Source: Anaerolineales bacterium (GTDB taxonomy: Bacteria > Chloroflexota > Anaerolineae > Anaerolineales > UBA4823). Taken from it: DNA of 5,607 bases. Under the pieces are notes generated by a model, which saw nothing but the letters and a program-made list of their open reading frames with translations, did no database searches and was not told where the DNA came from. Made by a program: the position numbers and the translations under genes. The stretch covers positions 1 through 5,607 of the forward strand of contig JAOAHK010000020.1 of the NCBI GenBank assembly GCA_026415275.1, in the 5' to 3' direction. Each line of letters opens with the position of its first letter. Within the stretch, counting starts at the first letter, position 1. This document shows positions 1 through 5,607 of this stretch, one piece after another.

Positions 1-284
1 TTACCAGCCAACTCAATGCGGTGTGCAGTGATCTGCAGAGCATTTTGAGGTGTGAAGCGGGTTACAAAATCACCTAAGCGGCGCGCCAATGGTACTAGAA
101 CACGTTCTGAAAATGGTTGGGAAAGTTCAATCTCCTCAAGAGTAGCAGTCTCTCCTCTTGCGGCAAATTCCTCTAATCTCTGTTGGAGAGGATCTCCTCG
201 ATTGGAGTCACGAAGGCCCACAACGACCAATAACAATGCCCCAACCAAGATAAATCCGATCACACCGACTAGAATGAGTTCCAT
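1..284 (-). CDS. tadC: TadC-like pilus platform protein, 5' part only
   Basis: This is the N-terminal 94 residues of a probable TadC, the second polytopic inner-membrane platform protein of the Tad pilus, which partners TadB and is driven by the CpaF ATPase. The reading frame runs off the left edge, so the T2SSF domain and the later membrane helices are not visible; the family is usually about 300 residues. Visible are one hydrophobic helix at residues 3-22 (ending LLLVVGL), a charged stretch rich in Glu and Arg (about 23-55), and a segment with FSERVLVPLARRLGDF followed by TP and ending IELAG, which resembles the pre-T2SSF region of TadB/TadC proteins. The ATG at 284 has a GGCGG ribosome site six bases upstream. 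It begins 21 nt after the tadB stop, so it belongs to the same operon. Family assignment rests on position as much as on sequence. It could be called a second TadB-like protein, since the two are paralogues. Confidence 0.85.
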   Translation of the reverse strand, partial: MELILVGVIGFILVGALLLVVVGLRDSNRGDPLQQRLEEFAARGETATLEEIELSQPFSERVLVPLARRLGDFVTRFTPQNALQITAHRIELAG

Positions 285-305
285 AGCTTACCGCCTTTCT
301 CAAAC

Positions 306-1277
306 CTAGACCTCTATGTTTGCAATGCGCATCATTACATAATACCCAGATGCAATCATTAATGCACCAATCACAAGCATTGTAATCCCAAAAATACGAA
401 TTCCAGGATTAAAAAATTGCATCATATATGGACGATTAACCAACCAGAGGATAATCGCAATAAAGAACGGCATCATTGCTAGGAAACGACCAGAATATAC
501 AACTTGTGCAGTTAGCACCCGAATTTCCCCCTTAATTCTTACCCGTTCGCGAATTGTATATGAGATTGTGTCTAAAATTTCTGCCAAATTGCCTCCCACT
601 TCACGTTGCACGTTAATCGCAGCAATGATCAAATCAAGGTCATCGCTAGGCACTCGTCGGTACAAGTTGTCCAAAGCCGCCTCCATTGGAATACCAATCT
701 GCATCTCTTGAACAACCCGTCGAAATTCATCGGAAATTGGCGGAGGCATCTCTTTGCTTACAGCTTCCATCGCTTGCATCGTGGAATACCCTGCTCGTAA
801 CCCATTTACCATCAAATTAAGCATATCCGCTAATTGATTATTGAAGTTATTCAAACGTTGGCTCTGTAAACGCTTGATATAAAAGCTAGGTAACCATAGC
901 CCTAGTAACCCTCCCAACAGGGTGAAGATAATATTTCTTCCTCCGAAGAAATATGCCAAACTTCCAACAAAAATAACCATGATAATAACTAGAGCAATAT
1001 ACTCGCCGGGTTTCATCTTGATGTCAGCCCGAGCTAGATCCCTGGAAATGCTGGAGCCCCACTTCGATTTGGACACTCTTTCATTGACCCAATCCCCTAT
1101 GGGCGTCGCTCTCTCTTCTCTCTTTATTCTCTGCGCCTCTTCACGGTCTACAATATATCGACCCAATCTCTCTTCGACCAAGGATTGTTCGCTGGTCAAG
1201 GTAACAACGAATCCCATGACCACAAGGACAACTACAATCCCTCCACCCACAAGCAGAATTAAGATCAGAGGATCCAT
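306..1277 (-). CDS. tadB: TadB, type II/IV secretion system F-family platform protein of the Tad pilus
   Basis: TadB is the integral inner-membrane platform on which the CpaF motor acts to insert Flp pilin into the growing fibre. The 323-residue protein has the expected design and length. It has an N-terminal membrane helix (about 4-27), a cytoplasmic charged region with an EERLGRY motif (35-41), and two closely spaced helices (about 92-110 and 115-133). A T2SSF domain (about 145-280) follows, containing the typical QLADMLNLMVNGLRAGYS segment and the REVGGNLAEILDTIS motif with TIRER after it. Two final helices lie at about 264-281 and 293-315. The ATG at 1277 is preceded by AGAGG with a five-base spacer. 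The gene begins 14 nt after the cpaF stop and is followed 21 nt later by tadC, so it is almost certainly cotranscribed with both. Nothing looks broken or fused. The T2SSF motifs and the neighbours make the assignment firm. Confidence 0.96.
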   Translation of the reverse strand: MDPLILILLVGGGIVVVLVVMGFVVTLTSEQSLVEERLGRYIVDREEAQRIKREERATPIGDWVNERVSKSKWGSSISRDLARADIKMKPGEYIALVIIMVIFVGSLAYFFGGRNIIFTLLGGLLGLWLPSFYIKRLQSQRLNNFNNQLADMLNLMVNGLRAGYSTMQAMEAVSKEMPPPISDEFRRVVQEMQIGIPMEAALDNLYRRVPSDDLDLIIAAINVQREVGGNLAEILDTISYTIRERVRIKGEIRVLTAQVVYSGRFLAMMPFFIAIILWLVNRPYMMQFFNPGIRIFGITMLVIGALMIASGYYVMMRIANIEV

Positions 1278-1291
1278 ACTAACCTCTATGT

Positions 1292-2686
1292 TTAGTAACG
1301 CCGTCGATCTCCAATTCCGAAAATCGAGGCTGGCAAGTGAATTCCAGCAGCCTCAATTTTATCCATAAACTTTGGACGCAATCCCGTTGCGCGCAAGCGG
1401 CCGATAATTTTGCCATTTTCATATCCGCTTTGTTCAAAGACAAAGATATCCGTTAGCGTGATGACATCCCCTTCCATCCCACTAACTTCTGTGATGTTAA
1501 CGACCTTACGAGAGCCATCGCGCAGTCTTTCCTGGTGAATGATCAGATCGATAGCAGAGGAAACCTGCTCCCGTATGGCACGCACTGGCAAATCCATTCC
1601 AGCCATCAAAGCCATCGTCTCGATTCTCGCTAGGGTATCGCGGGGCGAGTTCGAGTGTGCCGTTGTCATTGAACCATCATGCCCAGTGTTCATCGCTTGC
1701 AACATGTCCAAAGCAGCTTCATCACGAATTTCACCAACGATGATCCGATCTGGTCTCATCCGCAAAGCATTGATAACAAGTTGCCGAATGGTTACTTCCC
1801 CTTTACCTTCGATGTTTGGTGGCCGTGACTCAAGAGTAACCACATGTTCCTGGCGAAGTTGCAACTCTGCCGCATTTTCGATCGTAATTATGCGCTCATC
1901 ATTCGGAATGAATTGAGACAGGATATTCAATAATGTGGTTTTACCTGAACCAGTACCGCCAGAGATTACGATATTCAGCCGCGCTTCAACACATGCCTTC
2001 AAAAATTGTAGAGCTTCTGGAGTGATCGATCCATATTGAATCAATTGCTCAATAGTAAGCGGATTCTTGAAAAATTTTCGAATTGTTATGGTAGGGCCAA
2101 CCAAGGATATCGGTGGAATCACTGCGTTTACGCGAGATCCATCCGGTAATCGCGCATCAACGTACGGGCTTGATTCATCGATCCGCCGCCCTAGCGGAGC
2201 AACAATCCGATCAATGATGCGCATAACATGTTCGTCACTTTCAAAAGTCATTGGAACACGTTGGATCTTTCCATTACGCTCTATATAAATATTCTTCGCA
2301 CCATTGACCATGATTTCGGTAATCGTTTCATCCTCAAGCAAAGGTTGCAAAGGCCCAAACCCCAGAATTTCAGCCGCAATTTGTTCAAAAAGGCGATGCC
2401 GTTCTGGGCGAGAAAGCACGATATTTTCCTCACCCAAGATTTGATCAAACAACTCTTGTATAGTCTGCCTTACTTCATTGACCCGGCTGATGTCCATACC
2501 TGGATCAAGTTCTGCAAGTAAACGATTCTGCACGCGGGTTTTCAGATCCAGATAAGTGTCTCTCTGTGGGGCTACCGTTGGTGTCACCCGCCGAGCCTGA
2601 ACAGCTAATAAACGGCTCTTTGCATCTAAATCTCCATTCGGAGGGAGATTCCCTTGACCTTGCTCAATCCTTTTTAGTAAAGACAT
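1292..2686 (-). CDS. cpaF: CpaF/TadA, Tad pilus assembly ATPase
   Basis: This is the cytoplasmic hexameric ATPase of the VirB11/GspE superfamily (CpaF/TadA clade) that powers Flp pilus extension. Its 464 residues form a flexible, charged N-terminus (1-45), an alpha-helical domain (about 46-105), an N-terminal domain starting near ILGFGPLQPLLED (107-119) and containing DARLPDGSRVNAVIPP, and a C-terminal RecA-like motor. Motor motifs are Walker A GGTGSGKTT (243-251), the Asp-box region ITIENAAEL (267-275), Walker B RIIVGEIRDE (314-323) with Glu319, and the His box GHDGSMTTAH (335-344). In the Asp box the residue after Glu270 is Asn271, where many CpaF proteins have Asp. Otherwise the motif set is complete, so an active enzyme is expected. 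The ATG at 2686 lies 17 nt after cpaE, with only a weak GGAG/GGAAAG ribosome site, so translation may be partly coupled to cpaE. The position between cpaE and tadB is the standard Tad order. Confidence 0.97.
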   Translation of the reverse strand: MSLLKRIEQGQGNLPPNGDLDAKSRLLAVQARRVTPTVAPQRDTYLDLKTRVQNRLLAELDPGMDISRVNEVRQTIQELFDQILGEENIVLSRPERHRLFEQIAAEILGFGPLQPLLEDETITEIMVNGAKNIYIERNGKIQRVPMTFESDEHVMRIIDRIVAPLGRRIDESSPYVDARLPDGSRVNAVIPPISLVGPTITIRKFFKNPLTIEQLIQYGSITPEALQFLKACVEARLNIVISGGTGSGKTTLLNILSQFIPNDERIITIENAAELQLRQEHVVTLESRPPNIEGKGEVTIRQLVINALRMRPDRIIVGEIRDEAALDMLQAMNTGHDGSMTTAHSNSPRDTLARIETMALMAGMDLPVRAIREQVSSAIDLIIHQERLRDGSRKVVNITEVSGMEGDVITLTDIFVFEQSGYENGKIIGRLRATGLRPKFMDKIEAAGIHLPASIFGIGDRRRY

Positions 2687-2703
2687 CTTTCCAACTCCAA
2701 CAC

Positions 2704-3963
2704 CTAACGACTTGTTTTACCAAACAAAGCACTGTAGCCTTTCCTTGTCTCTATCTCAAGATCTGCAACCTCGTGAATTCGCTGACGTACAACTTCTGCT
2801 AAAGAGAGAACTGCTTTGGCAATTGGTTTTGATTTATCTTCCAACATAAAAGGTATCCCTCGATTGACCGAGGGAATTACCGTTCTTTCATCAAAAGGAA
2901 TGGTGGCAACAATCTCTTGTTTGACACTCTCTCCAATTTTTTCGGGGGTTATTCCGATTCGTTTATCGTAACGATTTAGGATAAATAAAACCTTCTTCCG
3001 ATGGATGTTTAGCACATCGAGGATTTCTAAAGCGATTCGAGCATTCTTAATAGCGGGAATATCTTGCGTCGTTACCAAAATGACCAAATCCGTCACATCA
3101 ATTGACGACAATATAACATCAGACAAATATGTGGATGTATCAACGATAACATAAGCAAACATTCTTCGGAGGAATTGTAAGACTTTGGCAAATTGTTCTC
3201 CGGTGACACTCTCAGCATATTCAGGGCGCAAGGGAGCTGCTAACACCTTGACACCGGAAGCTTTATGTACTAACAAGACGCTGTCAACCACTTCGGGGTC
3301 TAATTCATCCACGCGGGGTGCTAAATCAACGACACTATTCCTCCCTTGTTCATTTAGGAATACAGCAACATCACCAAATTGAAGATTAGCGTCCACAATC
3401 ACAACAGGGGTTTCAGGGCTATACAACGAGATAGCAAGATTAGTTACTAAGGTAGTCGTTCCCACCCCTCCTTTTGGACTATAGACAACAACGATTTTTC
3501 CATCATAAGCGCTCACTCCCCCCACTGCCATACCCACTCCAGGCTGAGCAGGACTTGGCATTTTATCTCGTTCCTCGTGAGCCATTTTGCCCGCTCGTTT
3601 CACTGCTGCACTTAATTCATCAACGGTTGGCGGCTTGGTTAAGAAATCCCGCGCTCCAGCTAGCATGGCACGACGCATATAATTTGGGTCGCCTTGTACT
3701 GAAAGAATAACGATTTGCGTGAAAGGATTTGTGCGGCGAATGGCTTCGGTTGCGGTGATCCCATCCATATCAGGCATGTTGATATCCATGATCACCACAT
3801 CCGGCTTGGTTTGTCGGGTGACTTCTATCCCTTCTTTACCAGTCCGAGCAGCACCAACAACCTCAACATCTTTTTCGAATTGCAACAACTTGCGGATGTT
3901 TTCACGCGTTTCCGCAATATCATCGACAATTACTACCCGGATCTTTTCAGAAGGTGCCGCCAT
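2704..3963 (-). CDS. cpaE: CpaE/TadZ-like protein: receiver domain fused to ParA/MinD-type ATPase
   Basis: CpaE/TadZ proteins localise the Tad pilus machine, often to a pole. This 419-residue protein has two domains. Residues 8-125 are a CheY-like receiver with acidic pair Asp14-Asp15, phospho-acceptor Asp60 in VVIMDINMPDMDG, Ser88 at the switch position, and Lys110-Pro111, so the full phosphorylation set is present. A linker rich in Pro, Gly and Met (about 126-153) leads to a ParA/MinD-like domain (about 156-400). That domain has the deviant Walker A KGGVGTTT (164-171), Asp191 and Asp198 in VDANLQFGD, and Walker B IVD ending at Asp275. The usual P-loop lysine of KGGxGKT is Thr169 here, whereas the signature lysine Lys164 is kept. 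The tail ends GYSALFGK, like other CpaE proteins. The ATG at 3963 has an AGAGG ten bases upstream, slightly far. The gene starts 19 nt after cpaB. A plain response regulator or a chromosome-partition ParA is much less likely, given the fusion and the neighbours. Confidence 0.93.
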   Translation of the reverse strand: MAAPSEKIRVVIVDDIAETRENIRKLLQFEKDVEVVGAARTGKEGIEVTRQTKPDVVIMDINMPDMDGITATEAIRRTNPFTQIVILSVQGDPNYMRRAMLAGARDFLTKPPTVDELSAAVKRAGKMAHEERDKMPSPAQPGVGMAVGGVSAYDGKIVVVYSPKGGVGTTTLVTNLAISLYSPETPVVIVDANLQFGDVAVFLNEQGRNSVVDLAPRVDELDPEVVDSVLLVHKASGVKVLAAPLRPEYAESVTGEQFAKVLQFLRRMFAYVIVDTSTYLSDVILSSIDVTDLVILVTTQDIPAIKNARIALEILDVLNIHRKKVLFILNRYDKRIGITPEKIGESVKQEIVATIPFDERTVIPSVNRGIPFMLEDKSKPIAKAVLSLAEVVRQRIHEVADLEIETRKGYSALFGKTSR

Positions 3964-3982
3964 TATTTATATGCCTCTATGA

Positions 3983-5128
3983 CTACGGATTCGGCGTTGG
4001 AGTTGGAAGTATGGTGATCACAGGCATCGCAGGTGAATCCACACGGGGCTCAAGTCCAAATGGCAATTTGACCGGTATCGGAATATTGTACTTATTTAAG
4101 TAATGCTGCAGAGTCTCAGCCTCAATCTGGATGCGCGAATTATCTCCTGCGGATCGTAGATGAAAAGTAAATTGTGCTCCATTTGCCATAAGATAGGTGA
4201 GCATCAACGCATCTTGGGGATTGACAATTATGCTCACAAATTCTGGGAGAGGCTTTGACTGTTGTGGTTGTTGTGGTGTCTGTTGATTTGGGGGCTGAGG
4301 AGCTTGTTCAGTAGGTTGTTGCGCCGCTGGTTGAGTTTGTTCAGTCATCATGAGTGATGCAGCATAATTCCCAACGCTCAAAACTGTGACATCTTGTAAA
4401 ATGACTTGTGCGACAAGCCGAGGCCGTTGGTACTCAGAAGGTACCGCGAGGATAGGCACATCAAACCCCGGGATATTATCTCTCCTGCCAACATCTCCTA
4501 TACCCTCAGGTTTCTCATCTACTTTTATATCGGCAGTTATGGGTGCAGTTGCCTCACAGGATGTAGGATTAGATCCAGGGAGACAAACCATACCTGATAC
4601 ATTCGGCAATATGGACTGGAATTCTGTATCAATATCGACGAACGCATGAACCACTGCAACATTGACTCGATCGCCTGGCTGGACAGGGTAACTAGCCTTG
4701 GTCAAACGATCGATTGGGATAGCAACGGCAACACTTCCGCGTGGGATATATAGGGCAATATCGGAACCCATTTTGGACAATTCTTCCGCGCTATTTGCTA
4801 GCATATTATCCATTAAGATATAACCAGCTTCAAGATCAATGCGTGCCAGACGGCCCTCTACATCTTTTATTTCAGAGAACATGCCTTGAAGAAAAAATTG
4901 CCGCTGGATTGGGATTAAGCTAACCACATCCCGCGTGATCACGGATCCTCGCGGCACCTTTTGGGTTGTGACCAATACATTGACTACATCAATGACTGGA
5001 GTCGGTTCAGTAACCGGAGATGGTTGTGGGGTAATTGCAGGACGAAAACGAATGAAAACCAACACAACCGCCACTAACCCTAAGAATACAATTAGGGCAA
5101 GCAGAAAGAAAATTCTTCCTCGTCGCAT
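3983..5128 (-). CDS. cpaB: CpaB/RcpC-like Flp pilus assembly protein
   Basis: CpaB/RcpC is a membrane-anchored extracytoplasmic component needed for Flp pilus assembly; its exact role is not settled. The 381-residue protein has a short Arg-rich start, one membrane helix (about 7-27), and a Pro/Thr-rich spacer (29-46). A SAF-like domain (about 50-112) follows, with the typical VPRGSVITRDVV and a later LEAGYILMDNML. Next is an RcpC-type region (from about 122) with IPRGSVAVAIPIDR and PGDRVNV. Two features are unusual: a long insertion (about 174-232) carrying the only cysteines, Cys182 and Cys191, and a Gln/Pro-rich linker (264-294) before the last folded segment (295-360). The C-terminus is Pro/Thr-rich. 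I chose ATG 5128 because GGAGG (5134-5138) sits five bases upstream. The in-frame TTG at 5140 overlaps that ribosome site and would add only four residues, and a TAG at 5144-5146 excludes anything longer. It is the first gene of the downstream operon. Confidence 0.93.
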   Translation of the reverse strand: MRRGRIFFLLALIVFLGLVAVVLVFIRFRPAITPQPSPVTEPTPVIDVVNVLVTTQKVPRGSVITRDVVSLIPIQRQFFLQGMFSEIKDVEGRLARIDLEAGYILMDNMLANSAEELSKMGSDIALYIPRGSVAVAIPIDRLTKASYPVQPGDRVNVAVVHAFVDIDTEFQSILPNVSGMVCLPGSNPTSCEATAPITADIKVDEKPEGIGDVGRRDNIPGFDVPILAVPSEYQRPRLVAQVILQDVTVLSVGNYAASLMMTEQTQPAAQQPTEQAPQPPNQQTPQQPQQSKPLPEFVSIIVNPQDALMLTYLMANGAQFTFHLRSAGDNSRIQIEAETLQHYLNKYNIPIPVKLPFGLEPRVDSPAMPVITILPTPTPNP

Positions 5129-5133
5129 GATCG

Positions 5134-5138
5134 CCTCC
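5134..5138 (-). promoter_or_regulatory. Ribosome binding site deciding the cpaB start
   Basis: GGAGG on the minus strand lies five bases before ATG 5128. The upstream in-frame TTG (5140-5138) shares a base with this motif and has no comparable site in front of it, so the ATG is the better start. Confidence 0.85.
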
Positions 5139-5188
5139 AATAACTAAAATAAGTTTCGGGTACAATTGGGCGGTTCTTCACTCATCGT

Positions 5189-5218
5189 ATTATATATTGA
5201 GATAGCAAAATTTGTTAC
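5189..5218 (-). promoter_or_regulatory. Putative sigma-70-like promoter of the cpaB-cpaE-cpaF-tadB-tadC operon
   Basis: Read on the minus strand there is a perfect -10 hexamer TATAAT (5194-5189) and, 18 bases upstream, GTAACA (5218-5213), which matches four of six bases of the -35 consensus TTGACA. The start of transcription would fall near 5181, giving a leader of about 53 nt before the cpaB ATG. Its place between the pilin terminator and the first assembly gene fits a second transcription unit. TATAAT-like strings occur by chance in AT-rich gaps, so the call is moderate. Confidence 0.6.
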
Positions 5219-5243
5219 CCCAACGCTATACAGTTTTGTTAGC

Positions 5244-5277
5244 AACTTAAGACCGATTAATAACATCATGTTAAGTT
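5244..5277. repeat. Nested inverted repeat upstream of the cpaB promoter, possible operator
   Basis: Two symmetric elements lie together. The inner one is a perfect palindrome, TAACAT-C-ATGTTA (5261-5273). The outer one is the pair AACTTAA (5244-5250) and TTAAGTT (5271-5277), exact reverse complements separated by 20 bases. The two overlap at 5271-5273, so they cannot both form hairpins at once. Relative to the predicted start near 5181 they lie at about -63 to -96, a usual position for an activator site. A protein-binding role is inference from symmetry and position only. Confidence 0.4.
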
Positions 5278-5371
5278 CCGTACCTGTCCTCTTAGATGAA
5301 TGTACCCGATTTCGTAGAGATTGGCTATAGAATCACCGTACCTTGAGGAAGAGGAATGCAACAAAGATGCC

Positions 5372-5402
5372 AAAAACCCTGGTTTGACACCAGGGTTTTT
5401 TT
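5372..5402 (-). terminator. Rho-independent terminator after the pilin gene
   Basis: A seven-base-pair stem, CCCTGGT (5377-5383) with ACCAGGG (5389-5395), encloses a five-base loop. A run of five A (5372-5376) on one side and seven T (5396-5402) on the other lets the hairpin be followed by a U-tract in either direction and can lengthen the stem by A-T pairs. On the minus strand it begins 32 nt after the pilin stop codon. It should end or strongly reduce pilin transcription before cpaB. No plus-strand gene is seen that would use it in the other direction. Confidence 0.9.
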
Positions 5403-5434
5403 ATGAATAACTGAATATTTGCCCTACAAATAAA

Positions 5435-5581
5435 TTAAATTGCACTAACGATGCGGCTGAAGACGTTGCCAATAGCTGGCCCAAGGAGCGCGAGGATAAC
5501 AATGACCACGATCGCGACAAGAACCAAGATCAACGCATACTCCACAAGGCCTTGACCTTTCTCTTTCGGGGCGAACAACAT
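5435..5581 (-). CDS. flp: Flp/Fap-type pilin subunit precursor
   Basis: This short gene encodes a 48-residue Flp-family prepilin, the structural subunit of the Tad pilus. It has a short basic leader ending KEKG (6-9) and then QGLVEYALILVLVAIVV, the class hallmark: Gly before the cleavage point, Glu-Tyr at mature positions +5 and +6, and a hydrophobic helix (about residues 16-33). Cleavage after Gly9 by a prepilin peptidase, which is not in this window, would leave a mature pilin of 39 residues. The short tail GPAIGNVFSRIVSAI also resembles known Flp pilins, which are typically 50-70 residues as precursors, so this one is at the small end. The ATG at 5581 has an excellent ribosome site. It lies upstream of the assembly genes, separated from them by a terminator, consistent with separate and higher expression. 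The hydrophobic segment alone would not identify it, but the GxxxxEY motif and the locus do. Confidence 0.95.
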   Translation of the reverse strand: MLFAPKEKGQGLVEYALILVLVAIVVIVILALLGPAIGNVFSRIVSAI

Positions 5582-5589
5582 CGCGTTTT

Positions 5590-5597
5590 ACCTCCTT
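5590..5597 (-). promoter_or_regulatory. Strong Shine-Dalgarno site of the pilin gene
   Basis: AAGGAGGT on the minus strand is an almost full complement of the 16S rRNA 3' end, with an eight-base spacer to ATG 5581. It is the best ribosome site in the window, as expected for an abundant structural subunit. Confidence 0.9.
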
Positions 5598-5607
5598 TCC
5601 TCTAAGA

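Larger units (their letters stand above)
5129..5434. other. Intergenic region between pilin and cpaB
   Basis: This 306-bp gap holds, in the direction of transcription, the pilin terminator (5402-5372), a stretch with no recognisable element (5371-5278), the nested inverted repeat (5277-5244), the putative promoter (5218-5189) and the cpaB ribosome site. I see no convincing small gene, tRNA or riboswitch in it. The unassigned part is AT-rich and could carry further regulatory sites. Confidence 0.7.

Noticed and set aside
922..1368. Plus-strand open frame of 148 codons across the tadB start and cpaF end
   Set aside because: It is antisense to two well-supported genes, its translation is low-complexity Thr/Ile/Ser-rich with no recognisable domain, and it has no clear ribosome site.
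1539..1916. Plus-strand open frame of 125 codons inside cpaF
   Set aside because: It lies wholly antisense to conserved motor motifs of CpaF, and its composition is a mirror of that coding sequence.
4247..4339. Repetitive-looking TTG/TGG-rich DNA, considered as a tandem repeat
   Set aside because: It encodes the Gln/Pro-rich linker of CpaB in frame. The repeats are irregular, with no fixed unit, so codon composition explains it.
5129..5140. TTG start at 5140 for cpaB, giving four extra residues
   Set aside because: The TTG overlaps the GGAGG ribosome site that serves ATG 5128 and has no ribosome site of its own; TAG at 5144-5146 lies just upstream.
5372..5402. Hairpin considered as part of a CRISPR or attachment site
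   Set aside because: It is single, has a GC stem with a T-tract and sits just after a stop codon, which is the standard form of an intrinsic terminator. No second copy is in the window.
1..5607. tRNA, rRNA, insertion sequence or CRISPR array anywhere in the window
   Set aside because: Reading both strands, I saw no cloverleaf-like element, transposase motif, terminal inverted repeats or spaced direct repeats. The window is almost fully filled by the pilus genes.

Overview
The window is one stretch of a Tad/Flp (tight adherence, type IVc) pilus locus. Every gene I can support is on the minus strand, so transcription runs from the right edge to the left edge. In transcription order the genes are: a small Flp-type pilin (5581-5435), a CpaB/RcpC-like membrane-anchored assembly protein (5128-3983), a CpaE/TadZ-like protein with an N-terminal response-regulator receiver and a ParA/MinD-type ATPase domain (3963-2704), the CpaF/TadA secretion ATPase (2686-1292), the inner-membrane platform protein TadB (1277-306), and the first 94 codons of TadC, cut by the left edge (284-1).

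Layout: the pilin has a near-perfect Shine-Dalgarno sequence and is followed after about 30 nt by a strong Rho-independent hairpin. A gap of about 230 bp then holds a nested inverted repeat and a good sigma-70-like promoter (TATAAT -10). The five downstream genes follow with gaps of only 14-21 nt and read as one operon. This suggests two transcription units, with abundant pilin expressed separately from the assembly machinery. The promoter of the pilin unit lies outside the window.

How the parts would work together: the pilin is cleaved by a prepilin peptidase (not in this window) and polymerised by the CpaF motor acting on the TadB/TadC platform. CpaE/TadZ would position or regulate the machine, and CpaB acts on the outer side of the membrane. 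No secretin (CpaC/RcpA) or CpaD gene lies in the usual place between cpaB and cpaE. Together with the moderate GC content, the receiver-ParA form of CpaE and the general look of the proteins, this suggests a bacterium without a conventional outer membrane. Chloroflexota (Anaerolineae-like) is my best guess, but this is inference without a database search.

I do not see an undescribed system here. The points worth a second look are the complete phospho-acceptor chemistry in the CpaE receiver, the missing P-loop lysine in its ATPase domain, the pilin/machinery transcriptional split with a possible operator, and the unusual insertions in CpaB.
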